64,000 nt of DNA, from the NCBI GenBank assembly GCA_003971905.1, contig RSEE01000003.1:372001-436000 (forward strand), written 5' to 3'. Position numbers and translations under genes: made by a program. The stretch is from Moniliella sp. 'wahieum'. Lineage: Eukaryota > Basidiomycota > Moniliellomycetes > Moniliellales > Moniliellaceae. This document shows positions 58,994 to 64,000 of this stretch, in pieces (the stretch's first letter is position 1; every line of letters starts with the position of its first letter). The notes beneath the pieces are model-generated. The model saw nothing but the letters and a program-made list of their open reading frames with translations. It did no database searches and was not told where the DNA came from.

Positions 58994-59641
58994 GGAGACC
59001 ACCGGGCCTCCGGCCTGGTCAGCTATGGCTTCCCCAGCTTGGTGCTGCGTCGCCACCTTAGACACCTTCCACCGTAGCTACCGTAGCCACCGTCCCCCCG
59101 GTCCACCGTTCCACTTGGAACCCTTCCACCTTGGAACCCAAAATAATATCTCGCCGAGACGTGCTGGCTGCGAGCAGTGGGGGTGCATTGAGAGCACCGC
59201 GACGCCTCTGGAGCGCCGGAAGAAGAGAGCTGCTTCGGCTGCTGGAACAAGCAGCATGCGACAAGAACTCCATGTACCAGAGACGCACTCAATAGCCGTT
59301 CCCTCCCTGGTTTTGGACGACGCGAGGATACTACACGGCACCAAGAGACAGCAGGCAAAAAATGCTTGCGCATTGGAAGGATTTGACTACTGACTCTCAA
59401 TGGAAATGGTTTCTCGCTCGGATGTCTACCACGTTCATGCGTGTCCATACGGGCTACCTTGTGTATGGGAACGGATGGATGGTGGGTACCAGAGCGTCCT
59501 TGATCTCCTGGCGATTCCCAACATGGTTCCTTGAACGGGGTTGGCGCTACCAAGCAGCACACGCAAAATGATGAGCGGGGGGGTCGGTTTAGGCGTAGCG
59601 TTTCTCTGTCCCAGCCTTAAGTTCTGTCAATGATATGGATG
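58994..59641 (+). mobile_element. LINE-like element, inverted partner (copy E)
   Basis: About 650 bp, opposite orientation to copy D and facing it 5' to 5' across 448 bp. Both share the outer word ACCACCGGGCC, a GGTGCTGCGTCGCCACCTTA block, CCGTTCCAC words and the coding end (LAHWKDLTTDSQWKWFLARM, STTFMRVHT). More diverged from D than B is; the tail codons are altered. Confidence 0.65.
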
Positions 59642-59826
59642 CAGTATACTGTGAATTGCATGATTGTGTGTATATGTGAGCTACAGAGACTTCGCTGGTA
59701 CGAGCGGTTATCTCCGGACGCTGAGTGCATGAGCCCCGCGTGTCGTAGACATCTCAGCCCAACACGCGTCAGTCCGGTTAGACTAGCGAGAGAGAGCCAG
59801 TCGACACCTTATCCTTGCTGCGGATA

Positions 59827-59848
59827 TCATCGATCATCGATCATCCGC
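59827..59848. repeat. TCATCGA heptamers
   Basis: Two and a half in-phase TCATCGA units. The same heptamer recurs at 63820 and 42440. Confidence 0.75.
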
Positions 59849-60847
59849 GGCCCCATGGTCGCATGGGCTTATCGGTACGATGCTTTGTGCCCATTGCGTC
59901 CAGTCTTGTCACAACCCTTCCTGCTGCGCCCGACTACGCACAGCGTCAGCGCCTTGGAGAGCAAGGCTCTGCATTAGTCTTTGCCTCTCTGGGAAGTGCC
60001 CGCATTCTGTCTATATCCTGTCATGAGGACTTGAGGCCCGATTCCTTCTGCCGTATATAAGCAGCCATGTCTAAGGCTTGCTAGCTGTGGTTAAGCCTTG
60101 TCGACCATTTTTCTCTACCTTGGTCTTCCCGACTACCAGTTCCTCTCTCGCCCTCCCCCTTCTACCACTCTTAAGCTTACGAATTTACGACTTACGTCGA
60201 GTGCACTGCAAGCCGCGGTTACTCTCATCAGTAGCGATTGCTCTTCTTTAGGACTCTGTTGTTCCCGCCAGTTACAGCGTACCAAGTGTGGTAACGCTGC
60301 GAGGAACAGAGTAACTTCGGAGCTCCTGGACCCTTCAGCTGATCTAACGACCTACGTACGCTCCTCCTACCTCGGAGGGTCTGGACTGCGGCCTTTGCAC
60401 GTGGCTCAGCCCCCAAACTAGAGGGTCTCTCCCTCGCCTCTACACCCGCTCGGTTCAACCAGGATCTGGAGCAGTACCTAACGTACGAGCACACGATTGA
60501 TCTGTTCAAGGGTTTATACCCTTAAACTACAGGGGGGGTCCCACCTCGGGACCCCCCATGACATTCGCAGAGAATATGTGTTGCTCTCTCCGTCGAGACC
60601 GCGTGTGTGCATATTTTGAACTCGGGAAGGAATGCAACAGAGGGAACCGGGCTTGGGCTACCGGAGCGCCTTCCCCGTGTCGTCGACGAAGGGTAGTTAA
60701 TCAGGTGACAGTATCCTTGCCTTATATCCATTCCTAAGTATTAGAAGGCCATATACTAATCGGGCTTGGCTTGGTTGGGTACTGTATATAAGTAGCATAG
60801 CTAATCGAAAATGCTGGTAACAAGGTTCCGGATAGATATTGAGGCTT

Positions 60848-61096
60848 GTGAGGTGTGACATGTGAGGTCGGCCTGAGGCCTGATGAGCCTGGTGCGCAGT
60901 AGATGCCAAATATCAAAGCGTTGATATGTCGACACGTTAGGGCGCGCTTAAGCACTTCCTGAGAGGAATCAGAAGAATCAAAGAAGCAGGTGCGGTGACC
61001 GGTGACCCGTGACCGGGGAGAGACGATGATCGATGGTCAGTGACTGCGTGACCGGTGACGTGTGACATGGACATGTGACATGTCACATGTCACGCG
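60848..61096. repeat. TGACATG / TGACCGG heptamer clusters
   Basis: TGAGGTG, TGACATG, TGAGGTC at 60848-60869; TGACCGG, TGACCCG, TGACCGG at 60995-61016; TGACCGG, TGACGTG, TGACATG and the perfect inverted word ACATGTGACATGTCACATGT at about 61049-61091. Confidence 0.8.
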
Positions 61097-61377
61097 GCGA
61101 CAACGCGCGGCAGCAGGCAAGATTGCTCAGACTGAACCTCTTGAGCTCTGCGATCGTCGAGAATCACGTCACTTTCTCACTTCGGCAATGAATATTGAAT
61201 CGGCTGTCCCATGCCTGCATAATCGAAAGTCTGTCATTCATGTCATGATCGATACGACTATCGATCATCGTCAAACGTTCAATGTGTGCCACAGGTTGCC
61301 ACCTGTTCGATAGTCTGTAGTCAACCTATCGAGCCGACGGGCTAACATACCTCACTGAGAAGATCCAGCCCTTTATA

Positions 61378-61410
61378 CCACCTTAAGCTCTGTCAATGAG
61401 ATGGATGCAG
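61378..61410 (+). mobile_element. LINE-like element, 3' tip only (copy F)
   Basis: Only CTTAAGCTCTGTCAATGAGA and the ATGGATGCAG tail, matching copies B and E. Shortest of six 3'-anchored fragments. Confidence 0.5.
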
Positions 61411-61882
61411 TTATAGAGGTGCTACGGTTGGGATATAGTGATGAGTGGCTTTTCTTTCAACCAATGGCGCAACACGGAGGGCATCCGCCCATCCAACTCA
61501 CAGAGGAGTCATCCCTCTGAATATGCTACACACTACCACCACCTCTCCCGCCCCCATCCCCTTCCCAAAGTCTCACAGGCAGCTCGACGCTACCTCTTTC
61601 CCCTCACAAAAGGTCTCCCAAAAGCAGGCTCTTTCGGTATCTTTTCTCAACTTTTCTTTTTCTCACTCACTCTCGCTCTTCTTCATCTCTGGCCCTACCC
61701 GTCAACCTGTGCTCCCTCCATTCTCTCTTCCACTTGATCTCCTCCTACTGCTATGCACTTCCTGAGCCCCATGGGCTATCATTGTCGCGGGATCGACATG
61801 GTGCTTCCAATCCCGATTTGAACTCGGAAACGATGCCAGCTGGCATCATATCGAAGCGTAGTTGGATCATTCACATCGTGGA

Positions 61883-63159
61883 ATGATCCGGATGCCTCGC
61901 CAACGTAGAGTCTCGGACTCGAATGGATCAGGATCAAATTCGTCTCGCCCATCCTCGGAATCTTCCAAATCAGGTTCTTCCAGCTCCCGACTCGGAGGGG
62001 GCCTCAGGAACTGACACGAGCTCTCACGACTGCTCCTGCTGGGGCCTCAGTATCGAGCTCCTCATCGCTCGCTGGCATTAGCTCGTCTTCAAGAGTATCT
62101 GGTTCTTCAAGCGAATATGGTTCTTCAAGCGGATCTAGTTCTTCCAGCGGATCTAGTTTTCCAGCGGATCTAGTTCTTCCAGCGGATCTAGTTCTTCCAG
62201 CGGATCTAGTTCTTCCAGCGGATCTAGTTCTTCCGGCTGGTCTGGTTCGTCCTCTGGTTCGTCTGGTTCGTCCTTGGTTCGTCTCTGGTTCTTCCTCTGG
62301 TTCTTCCTCTGGTTCTTCCTCTGGCCTCAACGTGGATAAGAATGGTCTGGCTTGGCCCAATGGACCGTGGGTTAAACATTCAGTCTTACAAAAGTCGATG
62401 GGCTGGCTCTACTCGTGGGATGCCATCCGGCAACGGGGGATCCGAGGCGGCCACCTTCGTTCCTCTTCGATCAAGTTCTTCCCCATGTTGTGGGGGGGAC
62501 TCTGGCTCGCGCATATCCGACTGGGAAAAATACGTGCTCAATAACCGTACCTCCCCTCAAAACAGTGCCAAAGTTGCCATGGGACCCAACGAGGTCAACC
62601 AACACGGCCAGTCGAAAATGAGCGTGAGCGACACTTGCACACTTTTCCGTGACTACATTGTGCCCCTCAAGGATGAGGATGGCTGGTCTATCATCGGAGC
62701 ATCGACTAACGGAGCCCCTAGTGGCATCACTGGATGAACAAGTTCAAATCAGAATGCAGCGATGTGTGGAACAAAGTATGCTCCCAATCACATTTCTCTA
62801 GTTGTGTCACCAAAACGTTGATCTGACTTTTCTTCGGTCTCACTTTACAAGGTCGACGCTGGACAGCCTGCACTACTATGGAACCGACCCCAAAAAGGCG
62901 ATTTCTTACTTTGAGAAGTGGTACGATACATTCAAGAAGCCCATCTTCATCACGGAGACGGCCTGTATGAATTACGATGGGTCGGCCCTCGCTTCGCTTG
63001 GTCAAGCGTACAGTATGTTAAAGAAGTCAACAGCTGGGCACACTCGACCACATACGTGAAAGGAATCGCATTTTACGGTATTATGAAAAACATCAATAAA
63101 CTGTGGACCGTCTTTCGACCGCAAGTGGCACTCCCACAGACCTGTTCAACTTTGGGTAA
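61883..63159 (+). CDS. GH128-type glucanase with Ser-rich linker
   Basis: Beta-glucan hydrolase of the cell-wall family GH128 (Asl1-like catalytic core). Ser-rich linker 61900-62330 made of 18-bp repeats (SSSGSS). Catalytic domain: KNGLAWPNGPWVKHSV, GWLYSWDA, FFPMLWGG, then after a frame change VAMGPNEVNQHGQSKMSVSD with acid/base Glu in NEVN. Also FRDYIVPLKDEDGWSIIGAS, LDSLHYYGTDPKKAISYFEK, and nucleophile Glu in KKPIFITETACMNYDG. A 74-bp intron at 62776-62849. C-terminus TPTDLFNFG, stop. The true start and signal peptide are not resolved; they probably lie upstream (61.5-61.88 kb). Four or more frame changes. Confidence 0.8.
62100..62330. repeat. 18-bp coding repeats of the Ser-rich linker
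   Basis: Six or so copies of TCTTCCAGCGGATCTAGT, followed by a TGGTTCTTCC(TC) run. One copy lost a base, which shifts the reading frame. Confidence 0.88.
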
Positions 63160-64000
63160 ACAAACTCTTCCTAATCATTCTATTTCTCGTTCATTCCCCT
63201 CCCTTTCGCGTTGATCACGAAGAGGGAAACACATTTTGGGGGGTATGCGGCTCTGTTGGTGCCTCTCCTCTCTCTTACTACACAGATATGACATCTGTTT
63301 ATCTCTACATAACGATTTATAAAACTTGTTTTTATTGTAGTGGTTGTTGAGAGGAGACGGATATGTGACAGGTAAAGGTGGGGGGGGGGGGGGGGGTTCC
63401 TTGACGGAGGGCCGGATGGGAGATGATGTACGGGCGTATGTACATCCTTTGACTGTAGTCGTGCCACAGAAGACTTATGTGTTTGTGTGCGATAGAGTAT
63501 AATCAACTCCATATTCGCAGCCACACACACTCTGTACGTGTGGTCGGAAGACACATCAGTTGAGAGATGTGAATGATGTTTTGGTGAATCATTTCCTCAT
63601 CGATGATGAGCCGAAGACCCCACAGCTAGTCTCGTTTAAATACCTTTCTACTCTGAGCCCACCCTTCCCGCCCCAACTCCCATAGATACATTAATGATCA
63701 TCGCAATCCACTATACTGTTCGAGCCCAATAAAAGTCAACATCGCGGGCGGCATGCTGTGGAAGCTCTCCACACAGTCGCAGTACTATTGTCGGGCAAAC
63801 CAATACATAGCCTGTTTCCGATCATCGATCATTGCAGATCACATGTCACACTAGCGCCGCGCGGGAAATCTCCCCCCCAAGAAGCAGGCGTGTGCATAAC
63901 GCACTGGGTCACTGTCCCTGTATTATGCCGTGGCATGGACATCCGAGATGCTTTTCTGTGAGACATCGGCGCTCCGCCAACGCCGAAAACACTGATGTTC
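63160..64000. other. intergenic right end
   Basis: No gene seen. A G run of about 18-20 (63386-63406) and TCATCGA words (63820-63836). Confidence 0.5.

Larger units (their letters stand above)
57168..61882. other. repeat- and LINE-rich interval without host genes
   Basis: 4.7 kb. 57168-57767: promoter-like, no gene. 57768-59641: two LINE copies head to head. 59642-60540: no family recognised; TCATCGA heptamers at 59827-59848. 60540-61380: TGACATG/TGACCGG heptamers. 61380-61410: LINE 3' end. 61430-61880: pyrimidine-rich, probably the GH128 5' region. Confidence 0.5.

Noticed and set aside
59642-60540. Possible LTR-type element or its leader region
   Set aside because: A TATA-like 'gtatataag' and an open stretch were noticed, but no paired terminal repeats, no gag/pol motifs and no second copy were seen.
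1-63159. Programmed ribosomal frameshifting as the cause of the many frame changes
   Set aside because: The sites share no slippery heptamer or downstream structure, occur several times per gene, and mostly look like one lost base in ordinary sequence. Sequencing error is simpler.

Overview
The window is nuclear DNA of a fungus, most likely a basidiomycete. The evidence is the gene set (mitofusin Fzo1, Rho4-type GTPase, Pfs2, GH128 glucanase, carboxypeptidase S, mitochondrial ABC half-transporter) and many short introns of about 53-133 bp with GTRNGT donors. I cannot place it to genus. About twenty host genes can be supported, plus one tRNA gene, one decayed Ran-GTPase pseudogene, a family of 5'-truncated LINE-like insertions and many heptamer microsatellites.

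Layout. 1-7.3 kb: three minus-strand genes, MDL1-like ABC transporter (runs off the left edge), FZO1 and RHO4. 7.3-10.7 kb: gene-poor and repeat-rich. 10.7-12.3 kb: secreted FAD oxidoreductase. 13.6-17.3 kb: ubiquitin protease. 17.6 kb: intron-containing tRNA-Cys. 18.4-21.5 kb: 2-oxoglutarate dehydrogenase E1. 22.3-23.8 kb: divergent ribosomal protein pair uL23/uL22. 24.9-26.7 kb: APC-family permease. 26.7-30.8 kb: gene-free, densest heptamer repeats. 30.8-31.8 kb: adenylate kinase. 31.8-35.0 kb: gene-poor. 35.1-39.3 kb: carboxypeptidase S and AP-1 mu. 39.5-40.0 kb: Ran pseudogene. 40.3-42.2 kb: uL6 and a MED11-like gene. 42.9-47.2 kb: a proline-rich protein convergent with PFS2. 47.8-54.2 kb: eL30, eL37, COX8, a degenerate-looking acyl-CoA-synthetase-like gene and uS9. 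55.0-57.2 kb: BAG-domain protein with a tandem-repeat N-terminus. 57.8-61.4 kb: LINE fragments and repeats. 61.9-63.2 kb: GH128 glucanase with a Ser-rich linker.

No single operon-like system joins these genes. There is a housekeeping bias: five cytosolic ribosomal protein genes (two as a divergent pair, two more divergent at 48 kb), and six mitochondrial functions (Mdl1, Fzo1, Kgd1, Adk2, Cox8 and their presequences).

Two features stand out. (1) Almost every conserved gene is interrupted by isolated one-base indels, mostly losses. Even essential ribosomal proteins are affected, while neighbouring uL6 is clean, so an unpolished assembly is the simplest explanation. Coordinates below therefore span the whole inferred gene, including frame changes. 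(2) Intergenic DNA holds many different 7-bp tandem arrays that follow one rule, T-(G/C)-A followed by a usually self-complementary tetramer (TGCA, GGCC, CGCG, GCGC, CATG, CCGG, TCGA, AGCT and others). I know of no described element of this form.
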